Part shown: in pieces, positions 57,495-64,000 of the stretch | How the letters are laid out: each line of letters begins with the position of its first letter | Numbering within the stretch: the stretch's first letter is position 1 | Origin: Roseitalea sp. | GTDB taxonomy: Bacteria > Pseudomonadota > Alphaproteobacteria > Rhizobiales > Rhizobiaceae | Direction of reading: 5' to 3' | Assembly: GCA_017642895.1 (NCBI GenBank) | Contig: JAEPON010000013.1 | Coordinates: 1 to 64,000 of the forward strand | DNA: 64,000 bases | Program-made: the position numbers and the translations under genes | The notes under the pieces: generated by a model | The model's input: only the letters and a program-made list of their open reading frames with translations | Databases searched by the model: none | What the model was told of the DNA's origin: nothing

Positions 57495-57544
57495 GGCTTC
57501 GAAAACCTGTCCGCTTCGCTGGTCGCTCGGCGGGGTTCGAAGCC
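57495..57544. repeat. Short inverted repeat GGCTTCGAA / TTCGAAGCC
   Basis: Perfect 9-bp arms separated by 32 bases, immediately after the 57402 hairpin. Minor on its own but adds to the concentration of palindromes in this gap. Confidence 0.5.
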
Positions 57545-57765
57545 GGTTGCGGGGAACGCCCGCAGACCCGAGGCCAAAACCTTCATTCCGCCCTGGCTTG
57601 GGGGTTCATCACCCAGCCGGACACCTCTGCCCGGCCAGCCAGGCCGCCGTCCCTTTCCCCGGATGGTCGGTTCTAGACCCGAGGTTCCGCGAAAGGGATG
57701 GCCGGGAGTGTAGGGGCAGTTGGGGACAGGGGGGATAAGTTTTTTTGGGAAAGCCCTCCGTCCTT

Positions 57766-57798
57766 CCGTCATCCCTGTGCTTGTCACAGGGATGACGG
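57766..57798. repeat. Palindromic repeat CCGTCATCCC / GGGATGACGG
   Basis: CCGTCATCCCTGTG and CACAGGGATGACGG are perfect 14-bp arms with a 5-base loop. This GTCATCCC family palindrome is of the kind found repeatedly between genes in alphaproteobacteria. Confidence 0.8.
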
Positions 57799-57861
57799 CG
57801 GAAGCGTAAACCTGCTGAATTACGTAAACGGTCGTGATCGATCCAAGAGACCCCTCCACGA

Positions 57862-57888
57862 TTGTCGTTAACCATTGCAGTCTATAAT
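57862..57888 (+). promoter_or_regulatory. Probable promoter of the methyltransferase gene
   Basis: A perfect TATAAT at 57883-57888 lies 36 bases before the ATG in AT-rich sequence. A -35 is less clear (TTGTCG at 57862, 15-base spacing). GTTAACCAT nearby is a single CtrA-like half-site. Confidence 0.5.
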
Positions 57889-57924
57889 TAAGCTGGGTGG
57901 GTACGCTTGGGTGCGGACAAAGCT

Positions 57925-59667
57925 ATGGACAATGCATTCTACTTTGGTGACAATCTCAATATCTTAAAGAAGTATATACCATCTGAGAGTGTCGATCTGA
58001 TATATCTGGATCCTCCCTTCAATTCGAATGCTGACTACAATCTACTGTTCCGTTCCCCAGACAGGAGCCGATGGTCCGACGCCCAGATCACCACTTTCGA
58101 GGACACGTGGTGTTGGAGCGACATGGCCGCCTACGAGTACGACGCGATAACGATGACGCCGGGGAAAGCCGGAGAGGTGCTTTCATCATTCAAGGTGTTC
58201 TTGGGTGAGAACGACATGCTCGCGTACCTCACCATGATGACCGCGCGCCTGATCGAATTGAGGCGCGTTCTCAAGACTACGGGAAGCCTGTTTCTGCATT
58301 GTGACCCCACGGCCAGTCACTATTTGAAGATCATGCTCGATGCGATTTTTAAGCCGTGGAACTTTCGTAACGAAATCATTTGGAAAAGGAATACGAGTCA
58401 CAATTCCGGAAACCAGTTCGGTCGAATTCACGACGTGCTTTTATACTACACTGCTGGCGAACAACGCGTTTGGAATCCAACTTACGGAAGCTCATTCTCC
58501 TCAGCGCAGCTGAGACGTTACAAAAAGGACAAGAATGGCCGACTTTACAAAGGCGACGATCTGACGGCCGCCAGACCAAACAGCAACTCCGGAAAATTTG
58601 AATGGCGTGGCACTATGCCAGGGGCAACTCGAGGATGGGCTTACACGTTTGATGAGCTTGAGAAGATGTGGGCAGACGGCCGCATTCTCTCAAAAAGGGA
58701 TGGGTCTCCACGGCTTGACGGCAAACTCGTCTATCTGGATGAACTACCGGGTCCTCGAACACAATCGATCTGGGATGATATCCCGCGCATTGCAAACACG
58801 TCATCCGAACGGCTGGGCTATCCAACCCAGAAGCCGTTGGCGCTTCTAAAGCGGGTAATTGAAGCGGCTTCGAACGAGGGCGACGTCATTCTCGACCCGT
58901 TCTGCGGCTGCGGCACCACCATTCACGCCGCCGAGGAACTAGGACGAAGGTGGATTGGGATCGACGTTGCCGTTCAGGCAATGCATGTCGTCCGCGATCG
59001 ATTGCGTCATTATTTTCCGAACGTTAAGCACGAAGTGTTTGGCATCCCCGAAAGTGTTCAAGGCGCAAGATATTTGGCCGCAAATCATCCGTTCAAATTT
59101 GAGGAATGGGTCGTTTCCAGGGTTGGTGGAATGCACTCCGGCAAGTATCGCGGAGATCAGGGCGTCGATGGCACGTTCTTCTTTCTTACAGGTAAAAAAG
59201 ATGCCGACAAGAGTCGGGGAATCATATCTGTTAAGGGTGGCAAGAATCTAAACCCAGCAATGGTTCGGGACTTGAGAGGGACGCTGGACCGGGAGGCCCA
59301 TCGTACCAATGACGACAAGGCGATTGGTGTGCTGATCTGTGCTGAAAGGCCAACCAAAGGCATGCTCGAAGAGGCCCGATCGGCAGGAAAAGTCTCAACA
59401 GCTTTCGGCGAGTATCCTAGAATTCAAGTATTGTCGATTGAACAGATTTTTGGTGGGGCTTCAATTCGCGTACCGTTCATGTTTGATAGTGTGACCGCGG
59501 CGGCCGCAGGAAGGAAACGGGGCAAAGCCTCTGGTTTCATTGATCCAAGGGAATTGGCAAAGCAACGCCAGATGCTGTTCTCTATTCAGGGCGGACAGAC
59601 AGAAGAAACCGCTGCACATCGAGCTCAACCCAATATCATGCCTGACGAGATTCAGCAGGCCAGTTGA
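57925..59667 (+). CDS. Site-specific DNA methyltransferase with possible nuclease-like C-terminal domain
   Basis: Amino-methyltransferase of 580 aa. Motif IV ([12 protein letters not shown], Asp29) precedes motif I (DPFCGCGTT, Asp324, then GRRWIGIDV), the beta-class order of N6-adenine/N4-cytosine enzymes such as Mod subunits; the target-recognition region lies between. From about residue 385, [18 protein letters not shown] (about 410) and IISVKGG (about 434) follow the E...GxDG...xVK layout of PD-(D/E)XK nucleases such as Mrr, so a fused or remnant nuclease is possible. The gene is clearly AT-richer than its neighbours (ATA, TTA, AGA codons) and bracketed by palindromic repeats, signs of transfer. 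No separate restriction gene is adjacent. Confidence 0.88.
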   Translation: MDNAFYFGDNLNILKKYIPSESVDLIYLDPPFNSNADYNLLFRSPDRSRWSDAQITTFEDTWCWSDMAAYEYDAITMTPGKAGEVLSSFKVFLGENDMLAYLTMMTARLIELRRVLKTTGSLFLHCDPTASHYLKIMLDAIFKPWNFRNEIIWKRNTSHNSGNQFGRIHDVLLYYTAGEQRVWNPTYGSSFSSAQLRRYKKDKNGRLYKGDDLTAARPNSNSGKFEWRGTMPGATRGWAYTFDELEKMWADGRILSKRDGSPRLDGKLVYLDELPGPRTQSIWDDIPRIANTSSERLGYPTQKPLALLKRVIEAASNEGDVILDPFCGCGTTIHAAEELGRRWIGIDVAVQAMHVVRDRLRHYFPNVKHEVFGIPESVQGARYLAANHPFKFEEWVVSRVGGMHSGKYRGDQGVDGTFFFLTGKKDADKSRGIISVKGGKNLNPAMVRDLRGTLDREAHRTNDDKAIGVLICAERPTKGMLEEARSAGKVSTAFGEYPRIQVLSIEQIFGGASIRVPFMFDSVTAAAAGRKRGKASGFIDPRELAKQRQMLFSIQGGQTEETAAHRAQPNIMPDEIQQAS

Positions 59668-59745
59668 GGTTCATAAGGCGAAGGTCGGACGATCAAAACG
59701 GACGCGTAGAAACGTCCATGAACGGACTAGCTGCCTCAGGAATGG

Positions 59746-59775
59746 ATCCCGGGGCCAAGCCCCGGGATGACGGAG
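59746..59775. repeat. Palindromic repeat after the methyltransferase gene
   Basis: ATCCCGGGG and CCCCGGGAT are perfect 9-bp arms around CCAAG, followed by GACGG, so the right end matches the GGGATGACGG end of the 57766 palindrome. Same repeat class, on the other side of the islet. Confidence 0.78.
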
Positions 59776-59824
59776 TGGGGGAGAACCTCTTCCCTTCCCC
59801 CGCCCCCTGTGTCACCAACCTGCC

Positions 59825-61603
59825 ATGGGCGCAGGCATCACCACCGACCAGATCTTTCTCTTCGGCCTGTTCGGCCTTTTGTTCGCCATGCTGGTCTGGG
59901 GGCGGGTGCGCTATGATCTGGTGGCGTTCGCGGCGCTTCTGGTCGCGGTCTTTGCCGGCCATGTGGCGCCGGACGCGGCCTTTGCCGGGTTCGGCCATCC
60001 CGCCGTCGTCATCATCGCGCTGGTGCTGATCGTCTCTCGCGGCCTCGTCAATTCCGGCGCGGTGGAACTGATCGCGCGTTTCGTCGTCGCGCCCGACCGG
60101 GCGCTGCCGGTGCATATCTCGGTGATGGCGGTCGCCGGCGCGGCGCTGTCGGCGGTGATCAACAATGTCGCCGCGCTGGCGCTTTTGATGACGCTCGACA
60201 TGGATGTCGCCAAAAAGGCCAAACGCGCCGTGTCGCTGACTTTGATGCCGCTGTCGTTCGCGACCATCCTTGGCGGCATGATCACGCTGATCGGCACGCC
60301 GCCCAACATCGTCATCGCGCAATACCGGCAGGATGCACTGGGCGCGCCCTTTTCCATGTTCGATTTCACACCCGTCGGGCTGATCGTCTCGGTGGTCGGC
60401 ATCGCGTTCGTCGCGCTGGTCGGCTGGCGGCTGATCCCGGCGCGCGATGGCACGCCCTCGCTCGACGGCGATGCGGGGCTTTACGTGGCCGAGGCACGGG
60501 TGCGCGAGGGGTCGCGGGCGATCGGCCAGATGGTGCGCGATCTTTATCCCGATGCGACCGACAAGGACGTGCAGATCATCGGGCTTGTGCGGCGCGGCAA
60601 GCGGCTGCCGGGCTTTGCGCGCACCGAGGCGATCCGCAAGGGCGATTTTCTGGTGCTCGAGGGCGATCCCAAATCGATCGAGGCGTTCATGGGCACCGCC
60701 GACCTCGATTTCGCCGGCTCGGAGAAGCATGGCGGCCTGCGCGGCGCCAATCTGGCGCTGATCGAGGCGATCGTGCCCGACACGGCGCGGATCGTGAACC
60801 GCTCGGCGATGGATGTCCGGCTGCTCTACCGGCATGGCGTGACGCTTCTGGGCGTGTCGCGGGGCGGCAAGCGCTTCCGGGACCGGGTGCGCAAGCTGAC
60901 GATCCGCCCCGGCGACGTCTTGTTGCTGCTCGGCCCGGACGACCGGATGGACCAGGTGGCGCACTGGCTCGGCGTCTATCCGCTGGCCGACCGCAAGACC
61001 GCGCTCATCCAGCGGCGCAAGGCGCTGGCGGCGATTGCCGCGTTCGGCATCGCCATTGCGCTGGCGGTCACCGGCGTGACGACGCTCGCCATCGGGCTGG
61101 GCGCGTGCGTGGTCGCCTATATCGCGATGGGGCTTCTGGGCGGCGAGGACTTCTACGCGATGATCGAGTGGAAGGTGATCGTGCTGCTCGCCTCGCTGAT
61201 CCCGCTGTCGGCGGCGCTCGAAGCCTCGGGCGGCACCGAACTGATCGCCAATGCCATCGTCGGCGGCACGGAGGGCTGGCCGGCCTGGGCGATCCTGCTC
61301 GTCCTGATGGTCGTCACCATGACGATGAGCGACTTTCTGAACAATGTCGCCACCGCGCTGATCGCCGCGCCGATCGGCGTTTCGGTGGCGCAATCGCTCG
61401 GCGCCAGCCCCGATCCGTTCCTGATGGGCGTGGCGGTGGCGGCGTCGTGTGCGTTCCTGACGCCGATCGGCCACAAGAACAACACGATCATCATGGGGCC
61501 GGGCGGCTACCAGTTCGGCGATTATTGGCGCATGGGGCTGGCGCTGGAGGTGATCGTCATCGCGGTGGCCGTGCCGGCGATCCTGTGGGTCTGGCCGCTT
61601 TGA
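59825..61603 (+). CDS. SLC13/DASS family transporter with RCK-C domains
   Basis: Inner-membrane transporter of 592 aa. Two membrane halves contain the internal repeat motifs SAVINNVAALALLMTLDM with MITLIGTPPNIVIAQYR, and SDFLNNVATALIAAPIGV with CAFLTPIGHKNNTIIMGPGG (SNT-like sites for Na and carboxylate). Two TrkA-C/RCK-C domains lie in the cytoplasmic middle (about residues 205-375). Bacterial members transport di/tricarboxylates, sulfate or similar anions; the substrate here is open. Confidence 0.9.
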   Translation: MGAGITTDQIFLFGLFGLLFAMLVWGRVRYDLVAFAALLVAVFAGHVAPDAAFAGFGHPAVVIIALVLIVSRGLVNSGAVELIARFVVAPDRALPVHISVMAVAGAALSAVINNVAALALLMTLDMDVAKKAKRAVSLTLMPLSFATILGGMITLIGTPPNIVIAQYRQDALGAPFSMFDFTPVGLIVSVVGIAFVALVGWRLIPARDGTPSLDGDAGLYVAEARVREGSRAIGQMVRDLYPDATDKDVQIIGLVRRGKRLPGFARTEAIRKGDFLVLEGDPKSIEAFMGTADLDFAGSEKHGGLRGANLALIEAIVPDTARIVNRSAMDVRLLYRHGVTLLGVSRGGKRFRDRVRKLTIRPGDVLLLLGPDDRMDQVAHWLGVYPLADRKTALIQRRKALAAIAAFGIAIALAVTGVTTLAIGLGACVVAYIAMGLLGGEDFYAMIEWKVIVLLASLIPLSAALEASGGTELIANAIVGGTEGWPAWAILLVLMVVTMTMSDFLNNVATALIAAPIGVSVAQSLGASPDPFLMGVAVAASCAFLTPIGHKNNTIIMGPGGYQFGDYWRMGLALEVIVIAVAVPAILWVWPL

Positions 61604-61644
61604 AGCAAAACGATCAAGGCGCTCGCCGCACCTTATGAACGGAG

Positions 61645-62190
61645 ATGGAATTGGACTTTTCTTCCGACTACAAAAATCGCGCAGACGAGATCGCGGCACT
61701 TTTTGAGGCAACTTTCACGGCTTCCGAAGGCGCCCGGGAAGGCCAGTTGATCGGGACGCTGGCCCGCGACCTGATCGCCAAGACCAAGGACGACGATCTG
61801 TTCGTCTTTTCGTCATGGGACGGCGATGCCCTGACGGGATGCATCATGTTTTCGCGCCTGAGCTTTGATCAGGATGAGCGCACCGTGTTCGTTCTTGCGC
61901 CGGTGGCGGTGGCGACAGCCCGTCACGGCCAGGGCATCGGGCAGAAACTGCTGACGTTCGGGCTTGATGCGCTGCGCGCCGCCGGCGTCGATGTGGCCAT
62001 CACCTATGGCGATCCCAACTACTATTCCAAGGTCGGGTTCGCCCCGATCACCGAAGAGGTCGCCAAAGCACCGCTGAAGCTTGCCCATCCCGAAGGATGG
62101 CTGGGGCAATCGCTGACAGGTGGGCCACTGGAGCCCCTCAAGGGGTCATCGCGCTGTGTCGATGCCCTCAACAGTCCGGATTACTGGTAA
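61645..62190 (+). CDS. GNAT family N-acetyltransferase
   Basis: Acetyltransferase of 181 aa. The acetyl-CoA loop is VATARHGQGIGQKLLTFGLD (R/Q-x2-G-x-G/A), preceded by VFVLAPVAV and followed by VDVAITYGDPNYYSKVGFAPI, the YhbS-like pattern. The substrate is unknown. A GGAGATGGAATTGG region gives the ribosome binding site around the ATG. The beta-lactamase gene follows 35 bases later, so a shared transcript is possible. Confidence 0.88.
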   Translation: MELDFSSDYKNRADEIAALFEATFTASEGAREGQLIGTLARDLIAKTKDDDLFVFSSWDGDALTGCIMFSRLSFDQDERTVFVLAPVAVATARHGQGIGQKLLTFGLDALRAAGVDVAITYGDPNYYSKVGFAPITEEVAKAPLKLAHPEGWLGQSLTGGPLEPLKGSSRCVDALNSPDYW

Positions 62191-62225
62191 GATCACGCTG
62201 ATTGCGCTGCGACGGACCAGTGAGC

Positions 62226-63029
62226 ATGAAACCACCGATCAGATGCGCTCTTTTGCACGCGCTATTCACCCTCTTTCCGGCCATATCCCCGGTCGCGGCC
62301 GAGGAGGTCGTGGATCGGCGCGACCTGCACACGGTGTTTGAAGACCACGGGGTGAACGGCAGTTTTGCGGTGCTTGACGTCATCACCGGCCAGCTCATCG
62401 TCGTCAATCGCGAGCGGGCATTCCAACGCTTCATTCCGGCGTCGACGTTCAAGTTTGCCAACAGCCTGATTGCGCTGGAACTGGGCGTGATCGCCGATGA
62501 AAACGAGATCATTCCTTATGGCGGCAAGCCACAGCATATTGAGGCTTGGGAAAAGGATATGCCAATTGGAGAGGCATTCACCGTTTCGAACCTGCCTGTG
62601 TTTCAGGAACTGGCGCGCAGGGTCGGGACGGACAGCTATTCGGACATACTGACCGAGTTTTCGTACGGAAACGGCGCCGTTGGGACGCATGTCGAACGGT
62701 TTTGGCTCGACGGGCCGCTTGAGATCAGCGCTGTCGAACAGGTGCGGTTCCTCGCCGCCCTGGCAACACGAACGCTTCCGCTGTCAGATCGCACGCAGAC
62801 GATTGTCCGCGGTATTGCGGCGATTGAAACGGCTGGCAACGCGTCCTTGTTCGGCAAGACGGGTTGGACGATCGCGCCCGATCCAGACATTGGCTGGTTT
62901 GTGGGATGGGTGGAGCGCGATGGCGGGATTTTTGCCTTTGCGCTCAACATCGACATGGGATCAAGAGCCGACACACCCAAACGAACCGCCCTGGCGCGAC
63001 AGCTTTTGGCCGAACTGGGCCTTTATTGA
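62226..63029 (+). CDS. Class D (OXA-type) beta-lactamase
   Basis: Secreted serine beta-lactamase of 267 aa that hydrolyses penicillin-type drugs in the periplasm. Signal peptide MKPPIRCALLHALFTLF with cleavage near VAA. Catalytic motifs are STFK (nucleophile and carbamylated Lys), YGN, FWLDGPLEIS with the Trp that protects the carbamate, and KTG in LFGKTGW. From the STFK Ser, spacing is +48 to the S-x-V site, +74 to YGN, +87 to Trp and +138 to KTG, equal to OXA-10 as I remember it. The S-x-V motif reads S-N-L. No transposon or integron features are seen, so probably intrinsic. Confidence 0.92.
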   Translation: MKPPIRCALLHALFTLFPAISPVAAEEVVDRRDLHTVFEDHGVNGSFAVLDVITGQLIVVNRERAFQRFIPASTFKFANSLIALELGVIADENEIIPYGGKPQHIEAWEKDMPIGEAFTVSNLPVFQELARRVGTDSYSDILTEFSYGNGAVGTHVERFWLDGPLEISAVEQVRFLAALATRTLPLSDRTQTIVRGIAAIETAGNASLFGKTGWTIAPDPDIGWFVGWVERDGGIFAFALNIDMGSRADTPKRTALARQLLAELGLY

Positions 63030-63177
63030 TGCGCCTGCGTCACTCGTTTGATCAACGCCGCAGCAAACGCCTTACCGACAATTGTATCGTCCCCATGTGA
63101 TCGCCCGTTTCCGCCCGCCAAGACTTGCCAAATCCCCGACCACCGGTCAGGACTAGAAGAAAACAAGCGGGATATCC

Positions 63178-64000
63178 ATGACATCCGTCGCCATCACGGG
63201 AACCGGGGTCTTCACGCCCGAACTGGTCATCACCAATGACGAGTTGGTCGAAACCTTCAACGCCTTTGCGGACAAGCAGAACGCGCTTCACGCCGAAGCG
63301 ATCGCGGCGGGCGCAATGGAGCCAGTGCCGCATTCATCGTCGGAGTTCATCGTCAAGGCGTCGGGCATCGAAAACCGGCATGTGCTCAACAAGTCCGGCG
63401 TGCTCGACCCCGAGATCATGCACCCGGTGCTGCCGGAGCGCCCGGAGGACGAACCGGGCGTGATGGCCGAGATGGCGCTTGATGCGGCGAAAAAGGCACT
63501 CGTGCAGGCCGGTCGCACGCCCGCCGACATCGACGCGGTGATCTGCGCGGCGTCTAACCATGAGCGCGCCTACCCCGCGATCGGCATCGAAATCCAGGAG
63601 GCGCTGGGCATCGAGGGTTTTGCCTTCGACATGAATGTCGCCTGCTCGTCGGCGACCTTCGGCATGCAGGCCGCGCACGACATGATCGCCAACGGCTCGG
63701 CGCGGGCGATCCTCGTCGTCAATCCGGAGATCTGCTCGGCGCATCTGGAATGGCGCGACCGCGACTGCCATTTCATTTTCGGCGATGTGTGCACGGCGGC
63801 CGTCCTCGAGCGCGCCGATGCATCCGACGCGGCGGGCCGGTTCGAGATCGTCTCAACGCGCTGCAAGACGGTGTTTTCCAACAACATCCGCAACGACAAC
63901 GGCTTTTTGCGGCGCACGCGGCCCGGCCATATGGAAGACCGGCGCGACATGCTGTTCCGGCAGGAAGGCCGCAAGGTGTTCAAGCAGGTGGTCCCGATGG
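63178..64000 (+). CDS. Beta-ketoacyl-ACP synthase III family (partial, runs off right edge)
   Basis: Thiolase-fold condensing enzyme, first 274 aa present. The N-terminus SVAITGTGVFTPELVITNDE is typical of FabH-like proteins; the active-site Cys lies in MNVACSSATFGMQAAHDMI, and IFGDVCTAAVLER follows. An insert of about 40 residues after residue 25 (ALHAEAIAAGAMEPVPHSSS) is longer than in E. coli FabH, as in the extended KAS III-like alphaproteobacterial group. The catalytic His and Asn lie beyond the window. Start ATG follows AGCGGGATATCC. Confidence 0.88.
   Translation, partial: MTSVAITGTGVFTPELVITNDELVETFNAFADKQNALHAEAIAAGAMEPVPHSSSEFIVKASGIENRHVLNKSGVLDPEIMHPVLPERPEDEPGVMAEMALDAAKKALVQAGRTPADIDAVICAASNHERAYPAIGIEIQEALGIEGFAFDMNVACSSATFGMQAAHDMIANGSARAILVVNPEICSAHLEWRDRDCHFIFGDVCTAAVLERADASDAAGRFEIVSTRCKTVFSNNIRNDNGFLRRTRPGHMEDRRDMLFRQEGRKVFKQVVPM

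Larger units (their letters stand above)
56944..57900. other. Gene-free, palindrome-rich gap of about 1 kb
   Basis: No convincing coding sequence: frames here translate into Arg/Pro/Ser-rich sequence without motifs. Four palindromic elements are listed separately (57118-57219, 57402-57463, 57495-57544, 57766-57798). The 3' end becomes AT-richer and carries the methyltransferase promoter. Confidence 0.7.

Noticed and set aside
57222..57713. 163-codon plus-strand frame in the palindrome-rich gap
   Set aside because: Pro/Arg/Ser-rich, interrupted by palindromic repeats, no ribosome binding site and no motif.
57118..57798. CRISPR array in the gap
   Set aside because: The repeats are inverted, of different length and irregularly spaced, with no cas genes nearby.
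57925..59667. CcrM-type cell-cycle methyltransferase
   Set aside because: CcrM is about 360 aa with a different motif spacing and C-terminal domain; this protein is much longer and has a nuclease-like tail, despite a CtrA half-site in its promoter.
59693..61711. 672-codon minus-strand frame
   Set aside because: Antisense to the SLC13 transporter; composition is Asp/Arg/His-rich and typical of a mirror frame.
61645..63029. Integron or transposon carrying the beta-lactamase
   Set aside because: No attC-like site, integrase, IS ends or direct repeats are visible around the GNAT and beta-lactamase genes.

Overview
The window is GC-rich (roughly 60-65 percent by eye), densely coded chromosomal DNA from an alphaproteobacterium, most likely Hyphomicrobiales (Rhizobiales). 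Support comes from a CIRCE-controlled groES, a hisS-hisZ-hisG cluster with short-form HisG, a tRNA-His with no encoded G-1 and with A73, BA14K and DUF6460 family proteins, several TTAA-N7-TTAA CtrA-type boxes, and a phasin / CbrA-PdhS-like kinase / acetoacetyl-CoA synthetase block that I recall from Sinorhizobium meliloti. No genus can be assigned from the sequence alone.

Layout. 0-5 kb: the start of groES with its operator, a divergent Tad-pilus trio (vWA TadG-like, two TadE-like), a HAD phosphatase and a universal stress protein. 5-10 kb: a nuclease-family protein, a GST, fumarase C, DoxX and DUF427. 9.7-13.3 kb: hisS-hisZ-hisG on the minus strand, with a large palindromic element between hisS and hisZ. 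13.4-19.4 kb: an EamA exporter, BA14K protein, DUF1801 protein, 3-methyladenine glycosylase, L,D-transpeptidase, two outer-membrane barrels and a bile-acid-type symporter. 19.4-28.8 kb: 2-hydroxyacid oxidation, with glycolate oxidase glcD-glcE-DUF4870-glcF and its LysR neighbour, then a GntR/FadR-type regulator and an FMN-dependent L-lactate dehydrogenase. 29-39 kb: RsmE, YbjN, glutamate-cysteine ligase, a first putrescine pair (PuuB-like oxidase, PuuA-like ligase), DUF937, an EamA exporter, XseA and tRNA-His. 39.3-48.1 kb: phasin, the large multi-PAS cytoplasmic histidine kinase, acetoacetyl-CoA synthetase, AsmA and DUF6460. 48.1-54.9 kb: a putrescine ABC importer (potFGHI type) with a second PuuA-like ligase and a divergent LysR. 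54.9-64 kb: an ScfR-type regulator, a roughly 1 kb gene-free palindrome-rich stretch, an AT-richer DNA methyltransferase with a possible nuclease-like C-terminal domain, an SLC13 transporter, a GNAT, a class D beta-lactamase and a truncated beta-ketoacyl-ACP synthase III.

Themes. Carbon oxidation (glycolate, L-lactate, acetoacetate, PHB granule protein) and polyamine uptake and degradation dominate. A cell-cycle thread is visible: perfect CtrA-type boxes lie just before the PdhS/CbrA-like kinase, just after it, and upstream of an Omp25/31-like porin. The most accessory-looking piece is the methyltransferase islet at 57-59.8 kb, bracketed by palindromic repeats. Its fusion architecture makes it the best candidate here for a little-described, possibly self-contained DNA modification or restriction module.
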